NCBI GenBank assembly: GCA_017303475.1
Contig: JAFLBO010000007.1
Location: 38,501-102,500 of the forward strand
Direction: 5' to 3'
Origin: Chitinophagales bacterium
Lineage (GTDB): Bacteria; Bacteroidota; Bacteroidia; Chitinophagales; Saprospiraceae
DNA: 64,000 nucleotides
Shown: positions 43,771 through 52,820 of the stretch, piece after piece
Layout of the letters: every line of letters starts with the position of its first letter
Numbering within the stretch: position 1 is the first letter of the stretch
Notes under the pieces: model-generated
Database searches by the model: none
Seen by the model: the letters and a program-made list of their open reading frames with translations, nothing else
What the model was told of the DNA's origin: nothing
Translations under genes and position numbers: made by a program

Positions 43771-44013
43771 AGGAGGACGATGGGACGATGAACGATGGCG
43801 TAATCACTGACGATGTCTTGTCACCTTGAGCGTAGCGAAGGGTCTGATGTTATTTAATTGTAATGGGCACTATATTTCGAGTGTTTATTGCATTCTCCTT
43901 CAACGCACGAGAGGCTTCGCCAGACCCTTCGCTGCGCTCAGTGTGACAAGGCATCGTCAGTGATTACGACATCGTCCACCGTTCATCGTCCATCGTCCAC
44001 CGTTCACCGTCCC
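43771..44013. repeat. Dispersed repeat A: GGACGATGGACGATG phrase plus 47-bp inverted arms
   Basis: Inverted arms 43799-43845 and 43922-43968 match at about 43 of 47 positions (CGTAATCACTGACGATG..., with CTTGAGCG and GAAGGGTCT). The 76-base core between them (GATGTTATTTAATTG onward) recurs at 55321-55420 with about 95 of 100 matches over the shared left half. Phrase repeats CATCGTCCACCGTTCATCG follow, reaching the stop codon of the next gene. This explains the whole 43710-44013 gap. Confidence 0.8.
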
Positions 44014-44484
44014 TCACACCGTGCCCCGGTTTCTTTGACGCCAGATGGAGAGCATCATGCGGCCGGCGAAAACAGGTGCGGCAATGATGCTGCCGACGCC
44101 GAAGAAGAGCATTTCCCCCCAGATGTATTCCTGGACGGGCAATTGCTGATCTGTGGGTAAATGGCCAACCAATGGCTCCCAGGTGCGTTCTTCAATATAG
44201 GTGAGGAAATCGTTTACGTGATCGATGAGGACAAATGTGAGCGGAAACATGAGCAACAACAACACGATTTTCAGCACCTGCCTGCGGGCCACAAAAGTGT
44301 GTTGCAACAGAAAGATATATCGGGTGAGCGTGATCAGGGTAACCACAAAAACCACATTCCACACTTCGAAAGGCCATACGTACATGGCTTTATATATGGG
44401 TTGCAGTACCATCCAGGCCACCAGGGCGGTAATGGCCAGCCAAATCAATTCCAGCGCAATTTTTAGCGTATCAGATTTATTCAT
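44014..44484 (-). CDS. Four-helix membrane protein of unknown function
   Basis: A 156-residue inner-membrane protein with four hydrophobic segments (WLAITALVAWMVLQPIY, VWNVVFVVTLITLTRYIFLL, VLKIVLLLLMFPLTFVLI, MLFFGVGSIIAAPVFAGRM) and a soluble loop ERTWEPLVGHLPTDQQLP before the last one. I recognise no family. It begins 38 bases after the symporter stop on the same strand, so the pair is probably co-transcribed. Confidence 0.7.
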   Translation of the reverse strand: MNKSDTLKIALELIWLAITALVAWMVLQPIYKAMYVWPFEVWNVVFVVTLITLTRYIFLLQHTFVARRQVLKIVLLLLMFPLTFVLIDHVNDFLTYIEERTWEPLVGHLPTDQQLPVQEYIWGEMLFFGVGSIIAAPVFAGRMMLSIWRQRNRGTV

Positions 44485-44522
44485 TGTTCAGTTATGTTGA
44501 CGCCTATAAGATAGGTTTTCCA

Positions 44523-45977
44523 TCAGGCGTGTTCTTCCATAGGTTCTGGCTCCGGATTTCCCCAAAAACTTCCTATCCACATGGCCAATGCGCTCGCCAG
44601 CAAGCCCCAAATCATGGCAGGTGTTTCCAAAATCAATTGCCAACCGCCGCTGTATTTACCGGATTCGGCCAGCGCCGGGAAACTCCAGTTGGTAAACAAC
44701 CATACCAGCAAACCAATAATCATGGAGGCAATGGCGCCAAATCCAGTAGCTTTTTTCCAGTATAAACCGGCAATCAGGGGCACAAACAAGGATACCAGAC
44801 TAAACGCAGAGGATTCTCCCACCAGTTCAAAAATGTTGTTCCGGGAAAGTGCCATCATTCCGGTAATCAAAGCCACACCCACCAGTGAAACACGCATGAT
44901 CTTAAGCAGTTGCGCGTCGGTCACATTTTTAAATAAAGGTCGCACCAGATTTTCTCCAATCACTGTGGCCGGCGCCAGCATAGCGCCGCTGCAGGTGCTC
45001 AAAATGGCCGAAATAAGCGCCCCAAAAAAGAATATCTGCATGGCCAAACCACTGTGCTGCAACACCATGGTGGGTATAATCATCTGGGTATCGCTTTCCA
45101 GCAATTCCGGATACAACATGCGGGCGCAATAACAAATGATGAGCGGCATGGCCGCAATACTCAAATACATGAATGAGGAGGCATAACAGGCCCAAACCGA
45201 GGCGCGTACATTTTTGGCCGCCATAACTCGCTGAAAAACATCCTGTTGTGGCACACTGCCCAATCCGATGGTCATCCAGGCCGCCACCCAGTGTATGATT
45301 TTTATTGGTTCCGGATCCGGGAAAAACTGAAAGAAATTTGGTGGAGCCGCTGCCAGCATGTTGCCCCAGCCACCTGCCTGCATCACCATACTTACCGTGA
45401 GCACCAGAAGTCCGAGTATGATGGCAATGGTTTGCACAAAATCCGTAACCGCAACCGACCACATACCTCCAATGTAGGTGTACAACAACACCAGCGAGGT
45501 GCAAATTAATACCCCCCAGCTACGGTCCAATCCGCCAACGGCTTCCAACACAATGGCCAGCGCTACTATCTGTGCGGCGATCCAGCTGAAATAGGATGGT
45601 ACCATAACTACCGCAGAGGTAATCTCGGCGGTTTTACCGAAACGCATGCGGTAAAAATCATTGAATGTGAGGATTTTCAGGTTGTATAATGGCCTTGCTA
45701 TCAGTAAACCGGCCAGCAACAAACACAAGGCAGCGCCAAAGGGATCTTCAATAACCCCCAGTATGCCATGTTCGGCAAATTCCGCACCAGCGCCCAAAAC
45801 GGTTTCAGAACCAAACCAGGTGGCAAACAGCGCGCAGGCTACCATCATCATGGGCAAACCCTTGCCCGCCATCACAAAATCGGCAGTGGTTTTTACGCGC
45901 CGGGAGGCCCACCAGCCAATGACCAGGGTGCCCAGAAGGTAAACGCCGATAAATGCCAAAAGGGGTCCGTTTTGCAT
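44523..45977 (-). CDS. Sodium:solute symporter (SSS family)
   Basis: A 484-residue inner-membrane transporter with about 13 helices. Family marks are the start ADFVMAGKGLPMMMVACALFATW, WFGSETVLGAG, and the middle FFGALISAILSTCSGAMLAPATVIGEN in parts, the sodium-binding TM8-equivalent region. It uses the sodium gradient to import a small organic solute; which one is not determinable (pantothenate/proline-like and choline-like groups are candidates). Confidence 0.92.
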   Translation of the reverse strand: MQNGPLLAFIGVYLLGTLVIGWWASRRVKTTADFVMAGKGLPMMMVACALFATWFGSETVLGAGAEFAEHGILGVIEDPFGAALCLLLAGLLIARPLYNLKILTFNDFYRMRFGKTAEITSAVVMVPSYFSWIAAQIVALAIVLEAVGGLDRSWGVLICTSLVLLYTYIGGMWSVAVTDFVQTIAIILGLLVLTVSMVMQAGGWGNMLAAAPPNFFQFFPDPEPIKIIHWVAAWMTIGLGSVPQQDVFQRVMAAKNVRASVWACYASSFMYLSIAAMPLIICYCARMLYPELLESDTQMIIPTMVLQHSGLAMQIFFFGALISAILSTCSGAMLAPATVIGENLVRPLFKNVTDAQLLKIMRVSLVGVALITGMMALSRNNIFELVGESSAFSLVSLFVPLIAGLYWKKATGFGAIASMIIGLLVWLFTNWSFPALAESGKYSGGWQLILETPAMIWGLLASALAMWIGSFWGNPEPEPMEEHA

Positions 45978-46022
45978 GCGCCCGTTTCGTAATTCCGGTC
46001 AAAGATACTACCGGGAAGGGCG

Positions 46023-46745
46023 CTACCAACGTTTTTTCGCGCTGCTTAAAATAAAGGAGATACTCATGCCCCCGAAAAAATACCAGTCGTTGTTGTCGGG
46101 ATTGCCGTTGAGGTGTACACCATCCAGCTTGTCGGAAAACACCAGCCGGGCGCCGGCATCCAGGCCCAGGATTATGGTTTCATTGATTTGTGCCCTACAC
46201 CCAACACCCACAGGCGCGGCCAGGAATTTCTGATTAGGACCAGCCTCCGGCAGAGGCGCCACAAGCACTTTCGACTCATCGGCCGGTGCGCCATAGTACT
46301 CTGTTTTGGCTCCGCCAAAAACACCTGCAGCCCCGGCAAATAAATAAGGTGATATAAAAAAACGACGCACTCCAACATCCTTATACCGATACAGTCCCAA
46401 AGGATGCCAGTCGCCCAACAAGGCCACTTCCAGGATATCTGCGCCAAAACGGAGACTGCGTGCACGGCGGGTTTCGGATTTGGCATGGGAATCCTCTCCG
46501 GAAACAGACCCGGCAAAGACCTGTGTGCGGATCGAAAAGCGCTCAAATATGAAATAACGAAGGTATGCCCCGTAACTCAGTCGGGTTTCGGCAGGCTCCC
46601 AAAAGCCGGTGGCTACATCGCCGGCATAATTGGCGGCGCCGAGGTACAGGCCTGCTTCCATAAACCGGTGATTAGCCCGGTAAAGCTTTTGCGCCTGGAT
46701 ACTGCATGCCAGTAAAGACAAACTAAGAAGTAAGGGTAATTTCAT
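46023..46745 (-). CDS. Outer-membrane beta-barrel protein (DUF6089-like)
   Basis: A 240-residue exported protein. Signal peptide MKLPLLLSLSLLACSIQAQ. The mature part starts MEAGLYLGAANYAGDV and continues with alternating strands (SYGAYLRYFIFERFSIRTQV, RRFFISPYLFAGAAGVFGG, NDWYFFGGMSISFIL), as in DUF6089 porin-like proteins of Bacteroidota. The function of this group is unknown. The start codon at 46745 is used; the frame upstream translates a tandem repeat (GGTGTTTT units). Confidence 0.82.
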   Translation of the reverse strand: MKLPLLLSLSLLACSIQAQKLYRANHRFMEAGLYLGAANYAGDVATGFWEPAETRLSYGAYLRYFIFERFSIRTQVFAGSVSGEDSHAKSETRRARSLRFGADILEVALLGDWHPLGLYRYKDVGVRRFFISPYLFAGAAGVFGGAKTEYYGAPADESKVLVAPLPEAGPNQKFLAAPVGVGCRAQINETIILGLDAGARLVFSDKLDGVHLNGNPDNNDWYFFGGMSISFILSSAKKRW

Positions 46746-46754
46746 GGAAGAGAT

Positions 46755-46812
46755 GGATGGGTTGGTGTTTTGGTGTTTTGGTGTTTTAGTGTTTTGGTGT
46801 TTTGGTTGGGGA
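46755..46812. repeat. Tandem repeat of GGTGTTTTG units
   Basis: About six copies of the 8-9 base unit GGTGTTTT(G/A) lie just upstream of the DUF6089-like gene. Confidence 0.75.
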
Positions 46813-46910
46813 TTTTTTCCCAAATATCAGACAATTCAGAGAAAAGTGCTTTTTACTACAGTTTTAGCGTTAACTTTTTGCCAAAATCCTTACATCGGCG
46901 CTTAACTTTT

Positions 46911-46918
46911 TACATTTG
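46911..46918 (+). promoter_or_regulatory. TACATTTG promoter element for tatC
   Basis: A perfect TAnnTTTG word; transcription would start near 46925 and include the repeats before tatC in a leader of about 150 bases. No ideal TTG upstream. Confidence 0.45.
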
Positions 46919-46927
46919 CGCGGTCTA

Positions 46928-47064
46928 ATCCCCAACGCCCAAGGGGGCTTGCCCCCTTCAAACTCTTCAAACCCCTTCAAACTCTTCAAACCCCTTCAAA
47001 CCCTTCAACCCATCGGCGGCTAAACCCGCCGGTACAGCAAAGTCGGCGCTAAACCCGCCGGTAC
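46928..47064. repeat. Composite repeat: AAGGGGGC hairpin, CTTCAAACCC units, CCCGCCGGTAC motif
   Basis: CCCAAGGGGGCTTGCCCCCTT forms a hairpin; next come five CTTCAAAC(C/T)CC units; last are two copies of TAAACCCGCCGGTAC (47021-47035 and 47050-47064), each preceded by CGGCG. The second ends exactly 10 bases before the tatC ATG. The same order, shorter, occurs before rfaE2 at 54735-54784. Confidence 0.75.
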
Positions 47065-47074
47065 GTTTTCCGCT

Positions 47075-47947
47075 ATGCCGCTAGATCAGATGCACGAACA
47101 CGAAAGAGGAGAGATGTCTTTCTTCGACCATATTGCCGAACTGCGGAATCATATCCTGCGGTCGGTGCTGGCTATTGCGGTGGTTGGCGTAGTCTGTTTT
47201 TTGAATAAGGATTTTGTTTTTAACACCCTGATTTTTGGTCCCAGAAACGCCGATTTCATCACGTATCGACTGCTTTGCGATTTTTCCCATTGGAGTGGCG
47301 CAGGTGAAGCCATGTGTTTTACCCCTCCGGTTTTCAACCTCATCACCAGGCAACTTGGAGAGGTGTTGATGCAGCACCTGTATGTGTCGTTTTGGCTGGG
47401 CGTTATTGGCGCGTTCCCTTTTATTTTCTGGGAATTCTGGAAGTTTGTGAGCCCTGGGTTGTTGGAAAAAGAACGAAAAGCAGTCAGGGGCGTGGTTGGA
47501 GTTTGCACGGCGCTTTTTTTGTTGGGCGTATCATTTGGCTACTTTGTGATCGCGCCGTTTTCTATTAGTTTTTTGGCAGGTTATACGCTGGAAGGTCTGG
47601 AGGTGTCTCCCACCCTGGATTCTTACGTTACCTATATGACCATGTTCACCCTGCCCACAGGGTTGATCTTTGAAATGCCGGTGCTGGCTTATTTTCTGGC
47701 CAAAATTGGCCTGATAGGCCCGGCATTTTTACGCAACAATCGCCGCCAGGCTATCGTGGTTATCCTCATTGTTGCCGCCATTATTACACCACCCGATGTG
47801 GTGTCGCAAACCCTCGTTACCATTCCGCTTTACGGATTGTACGAAGCCAGTATTCTTGTTGTAGCCCGCGTGCAACGTCAGCGGGAAAAAGAAATGCAAC
47901 TGGAAGAAAGCAAAAGTCGGGATGTGGTAATAAGGGACGAGGATTAA
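47075..47947 (+). CDS. tatC: Sec-independent protein translocase TatC
   Basis: Polytopic core of the twin-arginine translocase, which recognises folded precursor proteins. The 290-residue protein has six helices. Diagnostic segments are MSFFDHIAELRNHILRSVLA at the first helix, FWEFWKFVSPGLLEKERK and FSISFLAGYT, then ITPPDVVSQTLVTIPLYGLYE near the end. No tatA/B gene is adjacent. The leader contains a repeat motif ending exactly 10 bases before the ATG, and a 73-base palindrome follows the stop. Confidence 0.95.
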   Translation: MPLDQMHEHERGEMSFFDHIAELRNHILRSVLAIAVVGVVCFLNKDFVFNTLIFGPRNADFITYRLLCDFSHWSGAGEAMCFTPPVFNLITRQLGEVLMQHLYVSFWLGVIGAFPFIFWEFWKFVSPGLLEKERKAVRGVVGVCTALFLLGVSFGYFVIAPFSISFLAGYTLEGLEVSPTLDSYVTYMTMFTLPTGLIFEMPVLAYFLAKIGLIGPAFLRNNRRQAIVVILIVAAIITPPDVVSQTLVTIPLYGLYEASILVVARVQRQREKEMQLEESKSRDVVIRDED

Positions 47948-47970
47948 GCCATAAAGATTTGCGGTTGGTT

Positions 47971-48043
47971 CCTGTTGTTTTTCGGATGAAACTCACCGGG
48001 TGACTCCGAGTCACCCGGTGAGTTTCATCCGAAAAACAACAGG
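47971..48043. repeat. Near-perfect 73-base palindrome (36-bp arms, 1-base spacer)
   Basis: Arms 47971-48006 and 48008-48043 are exact complements (CCTGTTGTTTTTCGGATGAA, onward to CACCGGGTGACTC). It lies between the convergent tatC and HYR genes, 24 bases after one stop and 3 bases before the other. Its sequence is unrelated to the phrase families. Confidence 0.85.
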
Positions 48044-48046
48044 CTT

Positions 48047-51000
48047 TTACAACCTGATCATTTTGCCCACGGCTGCGCCGCTGGCGGTTTCAAGTTGGTA
48101 GTAAAGCACTCCGGCTGCGCTGATGGCGCTCAGGTCTACATCAACGGTATTGATTCCTTTAGGGAAATCTGTTGTTTGCATCCAAAGGGTTTTGCCTTGT
48201 CCGTCCATCACTTTGAGGGTGGCCGGGCCGCTTTCGGGCAGGTGGAACCGGATACTGGTATGCTTTTCAAACGGGTTAGGCTGGTTTTGATAAAGCACCA
48301 ATGATTGCTCCGGATGGTCGAAGCGCAGGTTTACCTGTTGTTTGCTTCTCGTGTTCAGGCCTGTTTTGTAGGCTTCTGCCGGGGTAATGCGGTTGCTGAT
48401 GCGCAGCATATCGTGCAGCCAGCCATCCTGTTGGGCGCGTACCTGTACGGCGAACCGGGCTTTTCCGCCGGTTTCCCAGGCCATGGTAAGGGCGCCATCC
48501 GGGAAAATAGCAAACTGATCTTCCTGCATATCGGTTCCAGGCATCACAGAAAGTACGTCCAGGCCATTAGCCTCCAGCGTAAGCTGGCATCCTTCCAGTA
48601 AAGCATCTGCGTCCAGGGTAACAAGGGCTGTTTCTCCGGCATGCAACTGTTGGTCGGCTACATGGAAATGAACCGTTCCGTCAAAGCGTTCGCCAGCTGC
48701 TGCCTGGGCATTGGGAGCGCCGGAAAGGTTCACATCGCCCACTTTCATACCAATGAATTTGTACGGCGGATGATCCAGCTGAATAGAATCCGGAAAACTG
48801 GTTTGGAACGGATTCTGAGGGTTGGGGAAAACAAAACTGGAATCGACAAAGCGCCAGCTGGTATTGTTGGCCAGTTCAGTGGTGATGCCCAGAATAAGGC
48901 GCCTTAATTCTACAATGTCGAAAGTAGTAATGGAGCCGCTTCGGTTGGCATCTGCAGAAATAAGTTTGTACGGCGAATTCAGAGACTCAAGGGCCAGAAT
49001 ATGTTTGGAAATCAACACCAAATCGTAGGTAGTTACCCCGTTGAGCGGGTTGTCGTCGCGTTCCGGCACCAGATCGAATCCGGACGCTAACGGTGCAGAT
49101 GCATTCAGGGCAAAATATCCGTTGGCGTCGGTAGAATTGTTAAACAGGGAAAATGGCGGACAGAAGTTACAGTTGCCTCTAACCTCAATATCTACATAAG
49201 CTACGCCGGCGCCGGTTTCTGTAATGATTCGGCCTTTGATGGTGTCGTTAGCAGCACATATATCCAGGGGGTCCTGAATCATCACATAAGCTTCACAGGA
49301 ATTGGTATTACCGGCGCGATCGCGCGCCCATAATTCCACGCATTGAAGCCCCAGATCATTACATGAATAATTCAGGTTGGTAATTGGCTGCAGATTGCCG
49401 TTTACAGGGAAACCCGTGCCGGAACCACACTTGCGCATACTATTTACCAACAAAGAATCAGGGGTGCAATTATCTTCCATCAAGCCTAATACCGCAGAAG
49501 CCTGCAGGGTAGCTGTTCCAGCTTGTGTAACATTGACACTCAGGGTGTCTGCCCGGCACACCAGGGTTGGCGCTTTGCAGTCCTGTACGCTGAAAGTGTA
49601 TTCATATTCAGAGTTGTTGCCACAACCATCGGTGATAAACCATTTGATTTTGTGGTTTCCATGTGGCAATTCAGGCGGGAAATAGGTGTTTTGATCCTGC
49701 TGCGTATTCCAGCGCACCCGGGCTGTACGCTGTTTTCCGGAAATCGTTTCTTCCAAGGCAAAGCCCATTTTCTGGTTGGCAGGTACAGGCCGGCTGTCGA
49801 ACTGCCGAGGTGTGCCGCCTAAGAAGTTTGGCGTATTGAGGTTATTGAACAGTATATTATTCCAACCCAAACCTGCCGTGCCCGTACTTACTGAGTTGAC
49901 TACAGTTTCTAAAACCATATCGTTGTCCAGATCCAGGAACAGCAGGTATTCTATGTTGACGTTTTCACCAGAGCATAAATCTGTTCCGGTGATACTCAGT
50001 TCAACCGGTTCTTCACACAGGTCGTGTCGGTTAAAGACATTGTCCCACCAATACGGTTCATTCCAGAGCAACCCATTGTTACCGGAGTCCCAGTTTTGAT
50101 TGGCGCAGGATGGAGCCGTGTATGTGCCGGAAGGTGGCTGACTATCAATAATTTTTATGATTTGTTTGTACTCATAACCATTGGAGTTTTGGCTCCAGAA
50201 CGTACAATAATTAGTAGGATTCGGATCTGTTGGATTGATGCGCACGGATGTTGGCGACCATATTCCTAATGTGCCACATTTGGATACCACCGGGCCGGGC
50301 AAATTGCTTATATGATTGCTTTGGGAATTGGGCGTTGGGTTGGGTACTTTAATGAATGATCCCAGCGAGTCGTACTGGCATTTGTTGATAATCTTCCAGG
50401 TGCGCTCTATCTTGAAGCAAGCATCAGGCACAATGGTAAACAACTCATCCGTGTAGGTTACTTCAAAGTCTGCACAGGCATTGTTCAGCAAAACCGGTTC
50501 TCCATAAAGTCCGGTATTATTACAAACCGTTATAATAACATCGTCCGGGAACCGGATAAAATAATCCTGCCGGTAGTCCACGGCAATGGCCTGGGCGCAA
50601 CCACCTACGTTGCCAGCCTCATTGTACACCTTGAAAATCCGGGTTATGGTACCCCGGCTGCACATGCTATCGAATTGACTGTAATCTACCTCCAGCGCAA
50701 CAGAATCTACGGAACAGGAGGTAGAGGTAATGATCCCGTAATTTTCCAGCGTAGGATCAAAATCCTCGCAATTAACGGTCAAATTTTGAGGAGCTACGCA
50801 AATCGGCGGATTCGGATCGTCTACCAGAATGCGCAGATTGCAATCCGTGTAATGCCCGCCGCCATAACTGGCATCTACCTCACCCGCAGGCACAGGTATA
50901 TCGTACACCCGCAGGATAGCATCTACGGTATCAGCCTGGTCCAGACAGCAAAAACGCAGGGAATCCGTCCAGAGAGTGTCAAACATGCAGGCTGTAATTT

Positions 51001-52651
51001 GCTGGAAACGCACTTTGAAATAAAGGGAATCTGTGCAAACATCCGTAGATCCATTGTCGAAGGCATTGGCCTGGAGGGTCAGGGTGCCGTCTTCCAGCAG
51101 CGATACTGTAGGCAGGTTTTCACAAATGGCTGTGGGCCTATCCATATCAGCCACCGTTAAGAGAAAAGTGCAATCCCCCAGATTGCCGCAACTGTCTTCC
51201 ACCACATAACTCATCAAGGTTGTACCAATGGGAAAATAGGCCGAACCCATTATGCCCATAGTGTCAAAATCCATGGGGTCGTTGCCTGGGAAATCGCCCA
51301 AAAAGCCCTGCAGGTTTTTGGAAAGACCCTTATCCAGCCAAAATGCGTGAAAGTCAACAATCTGGGAACATTCATCGTCCAGGATAGCATCCGGTAAATT
51401 AACCAGTCCGTAGCAAGTATCTGCATTCACCGAAACCAAAATGGGGCCCGGACAAGCAATGCTGGGTTGAGCCTCATCCAGCATGTATAAGTCCTGAAGC
51501 AATAGCCCCTTTGAGGTACTTGTACAAAAATCAAATAATTCCCAGATCCTCCGCAAGCGGCGCTCTCCACAAGTTAAAGTCAGCGGAAAATCCTGATAAA
51601 ATGCTGAGATATCGCAAATGGAATTGCTGTTATCCATTTTATAGGTGCGACCATTTTGTATGATATAGGGCACCCCGGTAACAGACGGAGATACGTTGGT
51701 AGCGGTGCAGGAGAGGTTTATGTCTGCTGGAATGATAACGTCGTTCAGGGTAGGACGCTTCAGCTGAATCCTTTGAATGCAAGTGCTGGTATTATTGCTT
51801 TCATCAGAGGTTTGCCAGCGCCGGTGAACTACTTTGGAAAAGGCGGAATCGCAGTTGTTGTTGTCTACCTGAATATCCACGAAGGTGGGCGGAATGGTAG
51901 TTCCACAAGCGTCGGAAACAGTCGGAATGGCATTCGCAAGCCCGAGACTATCCCGCAAAAAAGTTGGATCCAGGTGTGTTTCCATGCACGAGATGGTGAG
52001 GCTCGGACACAGCATAGTGGGTTTGGTTACGTCTTTTACTTGTACGTTACCCCAGCATTTATCCCCGGTTTGTGTATTCGTGATGCGAAATTGGTAGGTT
52101 TTATCGCGGTCTATTGAGGTAAAGTTGGCTGGCAGCCAGGGGCCATTACCAAAGGGAGAGACCTTGTCTACTTCCGCAGTATACCTGCTCCAGCAGCCAT
52201 AAGGGCCGCCTTCGAGCACAAGTTCCGGCAGAATGGTGCCGGTACAGTTGTTGGCGCTAAGGGCCAGCACATACAGGTCGTTGCACACCAGCACGGGCTG
52301 GTCCGGGTCGTTCACGGTAAGACTAAAGGAACAGGTGGAGGTATTGCCGGCCAGGTCAGTAGCCAGGTATACACAAGTGCTTACCCCAATGGGAAAAACA
52401 GCACCAGAGGCCGGGCCAGATAACTGGATGACGATGGCAGGTCCCTGATCGTCGGTAGCTGTTACTGAATAATTCAGGACAGTATCACACTTGCCGGGTT
52501 GCAGTAAAACAGTTTCAGAGGGTGGGCAAACAATAACCGGGGGAACGGTGTCGGCCATAGGAACGGCACTGTAAATCGGGTTGGTTGTTGTGCCGGAGGC
52601 AAAGGCCTGGAAAAAAATTACCGAAAGCAGCAGGAGTAAAATTCGATTCAT
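48047..52651 (-). CDS. Giant T9SS-exported protein with HYR-like domains and a dockerin-like segment
   Basis: A 1534-residue secreted protein; signal peptide RILLLLLSVIFFQAFASG. Residues about 35-1170 contain Ig-like HYR modules (PPVIVCPPSETVLLQPGKCD, GVSTCVYLATDLAGNTSTC and many variants) with conserved cysteine pairs. About 1205-1260 (TYDLVLISKHILALESLN, then SADANRSGSITTFDIVELRR) is a dockerin type I-like calcium segment. The last 90 residues (YQNQPNPFEKHTSIRFHLP to GVLYYQLETASG) are a T9SS sorting domain. Likely a surface adhesin or matrix protein. Confidence 0.87.
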   Translation of the reverse strand: MNRILLLLLSVIFFQAFASGTTTNPIYSAVPMADTVPPVIVCPPSETVLLQPGKCDTVLNYSVTATDDQGPAIVIQLSGPASGAVFPIGVSTCVYLATDLAGNTSTCSFSLTVNDPDQPVLVCNDLYVLALSANNCTGTILPELVLEGGPYGCWSRYTAEVDKVSPFGNGPWLPANFTSIDRDKTYQFRITNTQTGDKCWGNVQVKDVTKPTMLCPSLTISCMETHLDPTFLRDSLGLANAIPTVSDACGTTIPPTFVDIQVDNNNCDSAFSKVVHRRWQTSDESNNTSTCIQRIQLKRPTLNDVIIPADINLSCTATNVSPSVTGVPYIIQNGRTYKMDNSNSICDISAFYQDFPLTLTCGERRLRRIWELFDFCTSTSKGLLLQDLYMLDEAQPSIACPGPILVSVNADTCYGLVNLPDAILDDECSQIVDFHAFWLDKGLSKNLQGFLGDFPGNDPMDFDTMGIMGSAYFPIGTTLMSYVVEDSCGNLGDCTFLLTVADMDRPTAICENLPTVSLLEDGTLTLQANAFDNGSTDVCTDSLYFKVRFQQITACMFDTLWTDSLRFCCLDQADTVDAILRVYDIPVPAGEVDASYGGGHYTDCNLRILVDDPNPPICVAPQNLTVNCEDFDPTLENYGIITSTSCSVDSVALEVDYSQFDSMCSRGTITRIFKVYNEAGNVGGCAQAIAVDYRQDYFIRFPDDVIITVCNNTGLYGEPVLLNNACADFEVTYTDELFTIVPDACFKIERTWKIINKCQYDSLGSFIKVPNPTPNSQSNHISNLPGPVVSKCGTLGIWSPTSVRINPTDPNPTNYCTFWSQNSNGYEYKQIIKIIDSQPPSGTYTAPSCANQNWDSGNNGLLWNEPYWWDNVFNRHDLCEEPVELSITGTDLCSGENVNIEYLLFLDLDNDMVLETVVNSVSTGTAGLGWNNILFNNLNTPNFLGGTPRQFDSRPVPANQKMGFALEETISGKQRTARVRWNTQQDQNTYFPPELPHGNHKIKWFITDGCGNNSEYEYTFSVQDCKAPTLVCRADTLSVNVTQAGTATLQASAVLGLMEDNCTPDSLLVNSMRKCGSGTGFPVNGNLQPITNLNYSCNDLGLQCVELWARDRAGNTNSCEAYVMIQDPLDICAANDTIKGRIITETGAGVAYVDIEVRGNCNFCPPFSLFNNSTDANGYFALNASAPLASGFDLVPERDDNPLNGVTTYDLVLISKHILALESLNSPYKLISADANRSGSITTFDIVELRRLILGITTELANNTSWRFVDSSFVFPNPQNPFQTSFPDSIQLDHPPYKFIGMKVGDVNLSGAPNAQAAAGERFDGTVHFHVADQQLHAGETALVTLDADALLEGCQLTLEANGLDVLSVMPGTDMQEDQFAIFPDGALTMAWETGGKARFAVQVRAQQDGWLHDMLRISNRITPAEAYKTGLNTRSKQQVNLRFDHPEQSLVLYQNQPNPFEKHTSIRFHLPESGPATLKVMDGQGKTLWMQTTDFPKGINTVDVDLSAISAAGVLYYQLETASGAAVGKMIRL

Positions 52652-52820
52652 GGAAGATTGTATTAGCGGAGATAAATAGTACGATTAAAAAACACCGCGA
52701 AAATTGAGCCGAGTTTTATCAATCGTCGGGTTTGTACAAAAATAAGGACATTTTTACCATACTGCCGGACATTTTGCTTGTCGCTCTGTATGATTTATGA
52801 AATGGAATTTTAAACATCCA

